From: Microbacterium natoriense
Lineage (GTDB): Bacteria > Actinomycetota > Actinomycetes > Actinomycetales > Microbacteriaceae
Assembly (NCBI RefSeq): GCF_030816295.1
Contig: NZ_JAUSXV010000001.1
Location: forward strand, 3,844,001 to 3,908,000
Direction: 5' to 3'
Length of the DNA stretch: 64,000 nt
The notes below the pieces were generated by a model. That model did not search any database. It was not told where the DNA came from and saw only the letters and a program-made list of their open reading frames with translations. Made by a program: the position numbers and the translations under genes. Below are positions 57,064-64,000 of the stretch, in pieces. Numbering within the stretch: position 1 is the stretch's first letter; each line of letters starts with the position of its first letter.

Positions 57064-58386
57064 TCAGACCTGCGACCACAGGCTCGCGATCGGGATCTCC
57101 CGCCCGATGATCCGCTCGGCCGCGCGATGCCCCGACAGCATCGCCGCGGGGACGGTCGCAGGATCATCGGTCCAGGTCGCCTCGCCGGCGATGTGCAGGA
57201 TGCCGCCGATCGGAGTTGCGAGATCGTCGTGATCCGCGGTCGTCGACCCCACGGTCATGTAGGCGTAGGAGCCGTGGGCGAAAGGGTCGTCCTGCCAGGC
57301 GGTGCGGTGCACGCTGACGGGCGCAGGGATGTCGCCGCCGAACAGTCGCCGCAGCGGCGCCATCACCGCATCGGCGACCTGGGCGTCATCCAGATCGCGG
57401 ATGCCGCGGGCGGCGGGACCTGCGGCGAAGGTGAGCAGCGCGGGCTCATCGTGCAGCGGAGTGAGGTCGTACCAGGAGTGCCACAAGCGCCCAGCGGGGC
57501 CCTGCTGTCGGATCGCGTACACGTCTTCGTCCCAGAACCTCACCGGGAAACGAAGAATCACCTTCTCGAAGGCGTTCATCTCGAGGCGAGCCAGCGCATC
57601 GGCGTTGATCCGAGGCAACGACGGCACGATCTCCACGTCGCCGGACTTCAGCACCCCGACGGGCAGCGTGAGCACTACGGCATCCCCTGTGAGATCCTGC
57701 CGTGCCGTGCTCACCCGCACTCCGTCGCTCCACTCGACGCGCGTGACAACGTGGCCGAGGCGGACGTCGAGGCCGTCTGCCAGGTGCGTCGGCAGTTCGT
57801 CGTACCCGTTCGGGAAGACGACTTCGTCGCCGTCGATCGAATCGTCGTCGAGCCCGTGCGCCGCGAGATCCTCGATCCACACGCCGTACTGCTCCTCGGC
57901 GCGATGCTCGAGGTATTCGCGCACGCGCTGCGTGCGCTCGGCATCCCAGCGCATGCCCTCGAGAGCCGCCTCCGTGACCTCGCGGTACGAGGCGTCCGGC
58001 GCCGAGGACGCGACCACCATGGCCAGGGCGGCATCGACCTCGTGGATGTCGGCGGCGAAGCGGGCGGCCTCGGCATCCGAGAGCCTGGTGCCCTCGGGGC
58101 CGTAGTAGGCGATCGGCCGGCTGTCGGGTTGAAAGCCGCCGACCGTGAACTCGACGGTCGGCATGCCGAACGCCTCGGCGGCGGCCGCGACGGGGCTGTC
58201 GGTGATGCCGTGGATCCAGGAGGCGCCGAGGTCGGTCACCCGCCCGTCGCGCATCGTGTGCACGCGTCCACCGACGCGATCACGTGCCTCGAGCACGATC
58301 ACGGTCAGCCCCTGCTCCTGCAGCAGCCGTGCGGCAGTGAGCCCCGCGACTCCCGCCCCGACGACGATCACGTCCGCGTTCTTCAT
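57064..58386 (-). CDS. Flavin-containing amine oxidase
   Basis: A 440-residue FAD enzyme of the monoamine/polyamine oxidase family. The dinucleotide-binding fold is at the N-terminus (VIVVGAGVAGLTAARLLQEQ then VIVLEARDRVGGRVHT, about 5-45). Substrate-site SWIHGITDSPV and the C-terminal GILHIAGEATWTDDPATVPA (FAD-binding Glu) are also visible. It oxidises a primary, secondary or polyamine to the aldehyde; the substrate is unknown. ATG 58386 is chosen over a longer frame because it follows GGAAGGAACCC. Convergent with the lipoprotein gene. Confidence 0.88.
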   Translation of the reverse strand: MKNADVIVVGAGVAGLTAARLLQEQGLTVIVLEARDRVGGRVHTMRDGRVTDLGASWIHGITDSPVAAAAEAFGMPTVEFTVGGFQPDSRPIAYYGPEGTRLSDAEAARFAADIHEVDAALAMVVASSAPDASYREVTEAALEGMRWDAERTQRVREYLEHRAEEQYGVWIEDLAAHGLDDDSIDGDEVVFPNGYDELPTHLADGLDVRLGHVVTRVEWSDGVRVSTARQDLTGDAVVLTLPVGVLKSGDVEIVPSLPRINADALARLEMNAFEKVILRFPVRFWDEDVYAIRQQGPAGRLWHSWYDLTPLHDEPALLTFAAGPAARGIRDLDDAQVADAVMAPLRRLFGGDIPAPVSVHRTAWQDDPFAHGSYAYMTVGSTTADHDDLATPIGGILHIAGEATWTDDPATVPAAMLSGHRAAERIIGREIPIASLWSQV

Positions 58387-58590
58387 GGGTTCCTTCCACC
58401 GGGTCACGTGCCCTCTCAGTCTGGATGCGGCGGCGGCGATCGTCCAGCCCGGTGCCGTTCCTGGGTCGTCCGTGTGCCGTCCGTGTGCTCAGAATCCGTC
58501 TGCATGCTCGGATCGCCGTTCTCGGCATGCGGAAGGGATCTCGGCCTGCAGACGGGACGGGCGGGAGCCTGCGCATGGTGAGATGGAGTC

Positions 58591-58917
58591 ATGACCGCTC
58601 CCGAGAACGCACTGTCGCTCACGATCGCCGGCAACCCGGACCTCCCGGGCGAGGTGCTCAAGGCGCTCTACCGCATCACCGGACGCTCCACGATCGAACT
58701 GCGGAACTCGATCCGCGCCGGCGAGCCGGTCTACACCGCGGCACTGTTCGGCAACGACCACATCGACGTCGTGCCTCGCCTTGAGAAGACCGCCGCCTAC
58801 CTCGACGAGATCGGCGCGGCGTTCGTCGTGCACGAGTGGGCCGACGGCGGGCGCGAGCAGATCACCCGCGACGTCATGCGCGAGATCATCGAGTCTGCGG
58901 ATGGGGACTTCCGCTGA
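58591..58917 (+). CDS. Hypothetical protein, possibly L7/L12 C-terminal-like
   Basis: A 108-residue protein. The segment GNPDLPGEVLKALYRITGRS followed by TIELRNSIRAGEPVYTAALF resembles the alpha/beta organisation of ribosomal L7/L12 C-terminal domains, which occur in stand-alone actinobacterial proteins; this is a weak likeness. The rest reads HIDVVPRLEKTAAYLDEIGA and a charged end. Start supported by GATGGAG. The 3' end overlaps the epimerase gene by 32 bases. Function unknown. Confidence 0.55.
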   Translation: MTAPENALSLTIAGNPDLPGEVLKALYRITGRSTIELRNSIRAGEPVYTAALFGNDHIDVVPRLEKTAAYLDEIGAAFVVHEWADGGREQITRDVMREIIESADGDFR

Positions 58918-59725
58918 GCATCCGCTCGTAGCCCTCTCGGAACGAGGGGAACTCCAGCGCGCCGACCAGCCCGTGCATCCGGCTTCCGTCGAGAACCGTT
59001 CCCCCGCCGACCTCGGGAACCATGTGCGGGGGCGGTTCGACTCCGAGCCGCTCGGCGATGAAAGTCACCACGTCGCCGAGCCGCGAGGGCGCCTGATCGA
59101 CCGCGTGCACCAGAGCGGGCGGAGACTCGGCGGTCAGCATCATGTGCAGGAAGCCCACCAGGTCGTCCTGGTGCACGCGATTCGTGCGGCGGGAGTAGTC
59201 GACGGGTGCCTGCTCGCGCACCTTGCGGATCAGCGACTCGCGCCCTGGCCCGTAGATGCCCGCGGGCCGGACGATGCACGCTCCGAGGAGCTCGGTGGCC
59301 ACCAGCTCGCCGTCCCGCAGCTCGCGCGCCCGCGGGCTGGTGGGTTGGGGCCCGGTCTCCTCTGTGAGGGGCGTCTCGCCGGCGGAGCCCTCGAGGACAC
59401 GCGTCGACGACACGAAGACGAAACGGGAGGGACGCTCGGGCAACGCCTCGGCGAGCGCGGTGAGGGATGCTCGATAGAAACCGGCGCCCGGAGGAAGTGT
59501 GATCACCACCGAATCGCAGCCGGGAAGCTCCCGCGGGCGCGGAACGCTCAGGTCGTCGGTGATCACGGCGAACTCGGCCGGGAGCCCCTCGGTCGTCCGG
59601 CGCAGCGCGATGACCTCGTTGCCCTCGGCGACCAGCCGGAGTCCCAGCTGCGTGCCAAGCGATCCGCATCCGACGAGGAGCGTCCGGCCGGGGCGTCTGC
59701 CGCCGACCGCGCCGGACTCGCTCAT
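58886..59725 (-). CDS. NAD(P)-dependent epimerase/dehydratase-like protein (YeeZ type)
   Basis: A 279-residue extended SDR-like protein. The nucleotide-binding start is TLLVGCGSLGTQLGLRLVAE (about 14-33), with Cys in the Gly-rich loop, typical of the YeeZ-like group. Further segments are FVFVSSTRVLEG, CIVRPAGIYGPGRE and RVHQDDLVGFLHMML. The active-site YxxxK is not clear, so catalysis is uncertain. ATG 59725 overlaps the stop of the tetR-type gene (ATGA), so the two form an operon and the regulator likely controls it. Overlaps the convergent 58591 gene. Confidence 0.8.
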   Translation of the reverse strand: MSESGAVGGRRPGRTLLVGCGSLGTQLGLRLVAEGNEVIALRRTTEGLPAEFAVITDDLSVPRPRELPGCDSVVITLPPGAGFYRASLTALAEALPERPSRFVFVSSTRVLEGSAGETPLTEETGPQPTSPRARELRDGELVATELLGACIVRPAGIYGPGRESLIRKVREQAPVDYSRRTNRVHQDDLVGFLHMMLTAESPPALVHAVDQAPSRLGDVVTFIAERLGVEPPPHMVPEVGGGTVLDGSRMHGLVGALEFPSFREGYERMLSGSPHPQTR

Positions 59726-60315
59726 GCCTCTCGACGCTTCGAGGCCGTCGCGAGCACGGCGCCGAACGACGGCCAGAGCGCGTCGGCGACGGATGCCGCA
59801 TCGCCCAGGTAGCCGTTGACCATGGCCCCGTCGCGGAGCATCATGAGGCGCCGGCCCGCGGCCTCCGCGTCTTCGACACCTGCTTCTGCGGCGATGCTGG
59901 TGAACTCGTCGAGCATCCACCGTCGGTGCCTGGCGACGACCCCTCTCACCGGATCGTCAGGGTCGGAGAACTCGGCCGCCGCGTTGATGAACGCGCAGCC
60001 GCGGAAGCCGGGACTGCAGCTGGCTGCTCCGATTCCCTCGGCGATCGCGCGCAGGGATGCACGGGGATCGCCCGCGACCCGCACACCGGTAAACCAGGCC
60101 TGCTCCCTCGCGGCCTGGACTTCGAGGTAGGCGACCACGAGATCGCTCTTGCTCGGGAAATGGCGGTAGAAGGTCACCTTGGTGATGCCCACCTGCTCGA
60201 TGATGCGGTCGGCGCTGGTCGCACGGATGCCGTGGGCGTAGAACACGCCGTTCGTGGCTTCCAGGATCCGCTCGCGCATGCCGGTGCGCGTCGTGGACGG
60301 TGTTTCCGACTGCAT
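59722..60315 (-). CDS. TetR-family transcriptional regulator
   Basis: A 197-residue TetR-type repressor. The DNA-binding segment at about residues 12-58 includes MRERILEATNGVFYAHGIRA then IIEQVGITKVTFYRHFPSKS, very close to the AcrR-like consensus. The ligand domain has CSPGFRGCAFINAAAEF, with Cys that could sense oxidants or bind a ligand, a pattern seen in many such repressors. ATG 60315 follows GGAGG. It is divergent from the small membrane protein gene, with the operator-like palindrome at 60363 between them, and coupled to the epimerase gene. Confidence 0.88.
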   Translation of the reverse strand: MQSETPSTTRTGMRERILEATNGVFYAHGIRATSADRIIEQVGITKVTFYRHFPSKSDLVVAYLEVQAAREQAWFTGVRVAGDPRASLRAIAEGIGAASCSPGFRGCAFINAAAEFSDPDDPVRGVVARHRRWMLDEFTSIAAEAGVEDAEAAGRRLMMLRDGAMVNGYLGDAASVADALWPSFGAVLATASKRREA

Positions 60316-60362
60316 GACTGCCTCCGAATCGAGTCGCGCGGCTTGCGCAGGTATACGAAATA

Positions 60363-60384
60363 GTCTACCGTCATCTCGGTAGAC
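60363..60384. promoter_or_regulatory. TetR-type operator palindrome
   Basis: GTCTACCG-TCATCT-CGGTAGAC, perfect 8-bp arms, in the divergent region between the tetR-type gene and the 60425 gene, followed by ACTAGTAACTCTACC, which carries another half of the same word. Position and size are those of a TetR-family operator controlling both directions. Confidence 0.75.
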
Positions 60385-60424
60385 GAACTAGTAACTCTAC
60401 CTACGATCCAGACAGGAAGACACC

Positions 60425-60979
60425 ATGGCCGACCACTCGTTCACCCGCTCGCTTCGCTCCCTCTACTTCGTCCGCTTCGCCTTCGCGATCATCTGGGTGG
60501 GCATCATGTTCGCCACCTCCGCGAAGACGACCGAGCCGAACGCGCTTCTCACGATCCTTCTGATCGTCTATCCGTTGTTCGACGCGGGCGCCGTGCTGTG
60601 GCAGCTGCGCTCGAACCCCGATCGCCAGCGCTCGAAGACTCCCGAGTGGATCGGTGTCGCCGTCAGCATCATCGTCACGATCGCGCTGGGCGTCACCTCG
60701 TCGATCTCGCTCTCCGCCGCCCTCGCGGTGTGGGGCGCGTGGGCGATCGTCTCCGGCGCCCCTCAGCTGATCACCGCGATCCACAACCGTCGCAACGGCG
60801 GCCAGATCGCGCAGATGCTCTCCGGCGGCATCTCCCTGCTCGCCGGAGCCGGGTTCCTGTTCCAGGGCCTGCAGGGCAGCAGCATGATCATCGGCGTCGC
60901 CGGCTATGCCGCCGCCGGCGCGATCTTCTTCCTCGTCTCTGCTGTCGTGCTGAGCGTGAGACTGAAGAAGGCGGCGTGA
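60425..60979 (+). CDS. DUF308-like integral membrane protein
   Basis: A 184-residue protein with about six hydrophobic segments (FVRFAFAIIWVGIMFAT, LLTILLIVYPLFDAGAVL, WIGVAVSIIVTIALGV, ALAVWGAWAIVSGAPQLI, ISLLAGAGFLFQG, GYAAAGAIFFLVSAVVLS), resembling DUF308/HdeD-type proteins. The start follows GACAGGAAGACACC. It is divergent from a TetR-type gene with a palindromic operator between them, so it is probably that regulator's target. Function unknown. Its stop abuts the convergent hydrolase stop. Confidence 0.75.
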   Translation: MADHSFTRSLRSLYFVRFAFAIIWVGIMFATSAKTTEPNALLTILLIVYPLFDAGAVLWQLRSNPDRQRSKTPEWIGVAVSIIVTIALGVTSSISLSAALAVWGAWAIVSGAPQLITAIHNRRNGGQIAQMLSGGISLLAGAGFLFQGLQGSSMIIGVAGYAAAGAIFFLVSAVVLSVRLKKAA

Positions 60980-61987
60980 TCAAGCCACAGCGTGCGGCAC
61001 TGCCAGGTTCACGAGACTCACCACGAACTTCCCCGGCTCTTCGAACATGCACAGGTGCGCCGAGTCCTCGAACCAGACGACGTCCTTCGACGGCGCGGTC
61101 ACTCGCTCGAACCAGCGCGTCACCGGAGCCGTCGGAGTCGTCCAGTCGTGGCGGCCGAGGAACTGCAGCAGGGGAACCTCGAACGCGGTGCGCTCCCGGG
61201 CGTCGAAGGACAGCAACGCGGGGAGGACCTGCGGCATGGTCACCTGCTGTCCGACGCCGATCAGACCCAGGTCCTCGTCCGTGTAGTACGGCGAAAGGTC
61301 CTGCGATTCCATGAAGTACGCGGAGTCGGATCGATAGGCAGACAGCCCTCCGTAGTGCTGCGCCCATCTCCTGCAGGTCACGATTCGCTCCGTCGTCAGC
61401 GGCTGGGCTCCCGGATACTCGCCGAGCGCCTGCAGTTCCGCAACGGCTTCCGCATTCCGATCCGCAGTCGCACTGCGAACAGCGAACTGGAAGCTCTCCG
61501 CCTCGTTCTCCACGCCGGAGATCACCTGCCCGACTCCGACGTAGCCCCAGAGCAGGTCGGGTCGCCGCTCGGCGACAAGGAGACCGATGATCGTCCCCCA
61601 GCTGTGGCCAAGAACGCCCACCTTTCTCACGCCGAGCTCGTTCTGCACCCAGGCGATCAGTTCGATGAGATCGTCCACGTACCTGTCGATGCTCAGATCG
61701 ATCTCGCCGCCTGCCCGTGCCGCGGACTTGCCGCTGGCGCGCTGGTCGTAGTTGACGACGGTGAAGTAGTCCTCGACCGCTCGTTGCCAGATCCAGGACG
61801 AGGGCAACGAGGGAAGAGCCGGCCCACCGTGGCACACGATGAGCACCGGATTGGTCGCGCGTCGGCCGCGGATCGAGACGAACTGCGACACACTCCCGAG
61901 TTCCACGAATTCCGTGCGGTCGATCGCGTCGGGATTGGGGATGCGGCACAGATCCGCGATCACCGCTCGGCCGGTCTCGTCACTCAT
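60980..61987 (-). CDS. Alpha/beta-hydrolase (proline-iminopeptidase-like)
   Basis: A 335-residue soluble hydrolase. Oxyanion-hole VLIVCHGGPALPSLPSS, VVNYDQRASGKSA and nucleophile VGVLGHSWGTIIGLLVAER (Ser near 128) are the usual proline-iminopeptidase/epoxide-hydrolase segments. The acid is in LQFLGRHDWTTPTAPVTRW and the His in VVWFEDSAHLCMFEEP. The substrate is unknown; a cap domain lies at about 155-240. ATG 61987 is seven bases after TAAGCT (leaderless type). The opposite-strand gene ends on the adjacent base. Confidence 0.85.
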   Translation of the reverse strand: MSDETGRAVIADLCRIPNPDAIDRTEFVELGSVSQFVSIRGRRATNPVLIVCHGGPALPSLPSSWIWQRAVEDYFTVVNYDQRASGKSAARAGGEIDLSIDRYVDDLIELIAWVQNELGVRKVGVLGHSWGTIIGLLVAERRPDLLWGYVGVGQVISGVENEAESFQFAVRSATADRNAEAVAELQALGEYPGAQPLTTERIVTCRRWAQHYGGLSAYRSDSAYFMESQDLSPYYTDEDLGLIGVGQQVTMPQVLPALLSFDARERTAFEVPLLQFLGRHDWTTPTAPVTRWFERVTAPSKDVVWFEDSAHLCMFEEPGKFVVSLVNLAVPHAVA

Positions 61988-62130
61988 GGGAGCCAGCTTA
62001 GAAGGACAGTGGATCCGGATCTCTGCGGGATCTTCGGCAGACTGCCGAAGTCACGCATGTCCGCCACGCCGCCCTCCGGAAGCCGGATGACTCCGGGCCC
62101 ATGCCGGACGGCGAGCCCTCCCGACGCCTG

Positions 62131-62149
62131 TTAGGGTTGCCTTACCAGG
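62131..62149. promoter_or_regulatory. DtxR/IdeR-type iron box
   Basis: TTAGGGTTGCCTTACCAGG matches the 19-base DtxR consensus at 13 positions by eye, including both TTAGG and ACC ends. It lies 44 bases before the siderophore-binding lipoprotein gene, the expected place for iron-dependent repression. Confidence 0.75.
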
Positions 62150-62192
62150 TTCCCCATACTTTCCCGTATCCCCTTCAGAAAGACGATCCGTC

Positions 62193-63128
62193 ATGCCCTC
62201 ACGTGCCCGCCGCCGCTCCAGTGCGCTCCTCGCCGCTTCGGCTTGCGCTCTGCTCCTGCTGTCCGGTTGTGCTGTCGATTCTCCCGCCGAAGAGGATGCC
62301 TCGCCCGAGTCCACCGGCACGCACGACGTCGAGCACGCGCGGGGAACGACGGCTGTCCCCGACGACCCTCAGCGGGTGGTGACTCTGGAGCCGCTCGAAC
62401 TCGACACTGCCGTCGCGGTCGGCATCGTGCCGGTCGGCGCGGCCGTCGCGAGCAATGTGACGGGGGCGCCGGAGTACCTGGGCGCAGACGGAGTCGAAGC
62501 CGTAGGCACCGTCCCCGAGCCCGATCTCGAGGCGATCGCCGCTCTCAAGCCCGATCTGATCCTCGGCACCGAGGCGCGGCATTCCGAGCTGTACGACCAA
62601 CTCGCATCGATCGCTCCGACGGTCTTCATCGCGACGCAGGCCGATCCGTGGCGCGACAACGCGCTGCTCATCGGCGACGCGCTCAACCGCGAGGACGAAG
62701 TCGCCGATCTGCTGTCCGCTGTCGACGACCGCTGCGCATCGCTCGCCGACGAATACGAGGTCGGGGGTGAGACGGCCCAGCTGATCCGTCCCCGTGATGA
62801 GACGACCCTCAGCCTGTACGGACCCGTGTCGTTCTCGGGCAGCCTGCTCGAGTGCGCCGGCTTCACGATCCCGGAGCAGAACTGGGCCGACGGTCTGCAG
62901 GCTGACATCTCGCCCGAGAACATCCTGTCCGCGCAGGCCGACCACGTGTTCATCACGGTGGCCGATGTCGACGACGAGTCGGCGATCCCCGCGGCGATCA
63001 CCCAGAACGCCGGCGCCTTTCCGTCGGTGACCCTCGTCGACACGAGCTACTGGGTCTCCGGGGTCGGACCCAAGGGCGCGCAGGCCGTGCTCGACGACAT
63101 CGAGTCCTTCCTCGAAACGAGCCGTTGA
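62193..63128 (+). CDS. Iron-siderophore ABC transporter substrate-binding lipoprotein
   Basis: A 311-residue lipoprotein. The signal peptide RRRSSALLAASACALLLLSG ends in lipobox LSGC, then an acidic linker and a two-lobed FecB/FhuD-type periplasmic-binding fold: DPQRVVTLEPLELDTAVAVG at the start, LKPDLILGTEARHSELYDQL and SPENILSAQADHVFITVADV. It captures a ferric siderophore on the outer face. A DtxR-type box upstream and a FecCD permease gene starting at its stop (TTGA overlap) confirm the iron-uptake operon. Which siderophore is unknown. Confidence 0.9.
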   Translation: MPSRARRRSSALLAASACALLLLSGCAVDSPAEEDASPESTGTHDVEHARGTTAVPDDPQRVVTLEPLELDTAVAVGIVPVGAAVASNVTGAPEYLGADGVEAVGTVPEPDLEAIAALKPDLILGTEARHSELYDQLASIAPTVFIATQADPWRDNALLIGDALNREDEVADLLSAVDDRCASLADEYEVGGETAQLIRPRDETTLSLYGPVSFSGSLLECAGFTIPEQNWADGLQADISPENILSAQADHVFITVADVDDESAIPAAITQNAGAFPSVTLVDTSYWVSGVGPKGAQAVLDDIESFLETSR

Positions 63129-64000
63129 CCTCTCGCTCCGACACCGCGGCGCCACCGACGCGGCTTCCTCGACGCGGCGCGCGTGCGGCCGGGGGGATGT
63201 TCATCCTCCTCGCCGCGCTCGCGCTGACCGTCGTGCTCTCGCTCTCCGTCGGCGCCAATCCTCTCTCTTTGGAGGCCGTGTCGACCACGCTGCGCGGCCA
63301 GGGCACCGCCGAGACCGACTACATCCTCTTCGATCTGCGCATACCCCGCACCGTCACCGGCCTCGTGGCCGGCGCCGCCCTCGGCGTGGCAGGCGCGCTC
63401 ATCCAGGCCTTCACACGCAACCCGCTCGCCGATCCGGGGATTCTCGGCGTGAACGCCGGCGCCGCGCTCGCAGTCGCCCTCGGAGTGAGCGTCCTCGGAC
63501 TGCGCGACGCGTCGCAGTTCGTGTGGCTCGCGTTCCTCGGGGCGCTGGTCGTCACGATCGCGGTCTATCTGATCGGGTCATCCGGGCGGGGCTCCGCCGA
63601 CCCTCTGAGGCTCACCCTGGCCGGGGTCGCGCTCGGCGCCGTGCTGTCGGGCATCACCACCGGCCTCTCTCTCAGCGATCCGGACGCCTTCGAATCGATG
63701 CGCAGCTGGAACGCGGGGTCGCTGCTCGGACGCGGCTACGACGTGATCCTGCCGGTGCTCCCGTTCGTGGTGACGGGCCTCGTCCTCGCCCTCACCCTCG
63801 CGCCCGGCCTGAACGCGGTCGGCCTCGGCGAAGACGTCGCGCGCGCGCAGGGCGCGAACGTCGTCGGCATCCGCATCGGCGTCGTCATCGCCGTCACACT
63901 CCTCGCGGGTGCCGCCACCGCTCTCGCCGGCCCGATCTCGTTCATAGGACTGATGGTGCCGCACGTGATCCGCTGGACGTTCGGCGTCGACCAGCGAAGG
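63125..64000 (+). CDS. FecCD-family siderophore permease, 3'-truncated
   Basis: The frame from TTG 63125 (overlapping the previous stop as TTGA) runs open to the window end, 292 codons. The first membrane helix begins GGMFILLAALALTVVLSLSV, then ILFDLRIPRTVTGLVAGAAL followed by GVAGALIQAFTRNPLADPGI, a hallmark of the FecCD/BtuC permeases, with LGVNAGAALAVALGV, GVALGAVLSGITTGLSLSDP, ARAQGANVVGIRIGVV and LAGPISFIGLMVPHVIRWTF. A later ATG at 63197 would remove only a polar leader. It forms the membrane channel for the siderophore-binding protein upstream; the second permease and ATPase are expected beyond the window. Confidence 0.88.
   Translation, partial: MTSRSDTAAPPTRLPRRGARAAGGMFILLAALALTVVLSLSVGANPLSLEAVSTTLRGQGTAETDYILFDLRIPRTVTGLVAGAALGVAGALIQAFTRNPLADPGILGVNAGAALAVALGVSVLGLRDASQFVWLAFLGALVVTIAVYLIGSSGRGSADPLRLTLAGVALGAVLSGITTGLSLSDPDAFESMRSWNAGSLLGRGYDVILPVLPFVVTGLVLALTLAPGLNAVGLGEDVARAQGANVVGIRIGVVIAVTLLAGAATALAGPISFIGLMVPHVIRWTFGVDQRR

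Noticed and set aside
1..64000. tRNA, rRNA, tmRNA, insertion sequences, integrases and attachment sites
   Set aside because: Looked for by eye on both strands (CCA-ended cloverleafs, transposase DDE genes, integrase motifs); none seen. A covariance-model scan would be needed to be sure for small RNAs.

Overview
The window is high-GC DNA from an actinobacterium that looks like Microbacterium or a close Microbacteriaceae relative. The grounds are the DUF222/HNH gene, DUF7882-type small proteins, a DUF6412 gene beside a YidC-like insertase, strong GAC/GCC codon preference interrupted by a very frequent GGATGCC/GGCATCC word, and many starts placed 6-7 bases after a TAnnnT box (leaderless-type promoters). 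I see no tRNA, rRNA, CRISPR array, insertion sequence or prophage. Both ends cut a gene.

Layout. 0-7.2 kb: housekeeping and metabolic genes (5'-cut glutamine amidotransferase, DUF222/HNH protein, purU, nitronate monooxygenase, DUF6412-yidC) and an EamA exporter with a frameshift. 7.2-13.7 kb: a stress-like island with an SDR, a coupled LLM oxidoreductase-GH13 pair, two divergent DUF7882-like paralogues, an FHA protein, DUF6766 with a 36-residue membrane protein, and a CBS-domain protein. 13.7-18.8 kb: CinA, a zinc dehydrogenase, a divergent sensor kinase/response regulator pair separated by a 15-codon ORF, and a phosphotransferase. 18.9-24.4 kb: one 1843-residue DUF11 repeat surface protein with an LATTG sorting signal. 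24.6-32.4 kb: M18 aminopeptidase, NCS1 permease plus cysteine hydrolase, esterase, TetR-decarboxylase and agmatine deiminase. 32.5-38.3 kb: amidase and a tightly overlapped kynurenine operon (kynA, amidohydrolase, kynU, PaaX regulator). 38.2-43.8 kb: FBP protein, Met/Cys-rich copper-type protein, CsbD, Rho-N-like protein, GCS2 ligase, MFS exporter, DUF899. 43.8-50.2 kb: GH114 lipoprotein, cystathionine beta-synthase with a cysteine-codon leader peptide, HAD phosphatase, a three-gene envelope operon facing a large membrane protein, and a phosphopantetheinyl transferase. 50.1-56.3 kb: M1 peptidase coupled to a Pls/PosA-type NRPS and a histone-H1-like gene. 56.5-64 kb: lipoprotein, amine oxidase, epimerase-TetR, small membrane protein, hydrolase, and an iron-siderophore ABC transporter behind a DtxR-type box.

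The strongest undescribed-looking signal is a shared promoter architecture: GTCAAnCCC, then exactly 28 bases from GTCAA to a -10-like hexamer nAnnnT. It lies upstream of six stress-type transcription units (SDR, LLM-GH13, FHA, small membrane protein-DUF6766, CBS, CsbD), two of which diverge from one intergenic region. Second is a leaderless uORF reading MSLTCRCCR upstream of the cystathionine beta-synthase gene, followed by hairpins, one of which covers the Shine-Dalgarno; it matches the logic of cysteine-responsive attenuators. Third is a dispersed repeat (GGTCGTTGAGCGAG...GACGAAACG family), six copies here, one of which sits in frame inside the kynurenine-operon amidohydrolase. Apparent frameshifts in the EamA exporter and CsbD genes deserve a read-level check.
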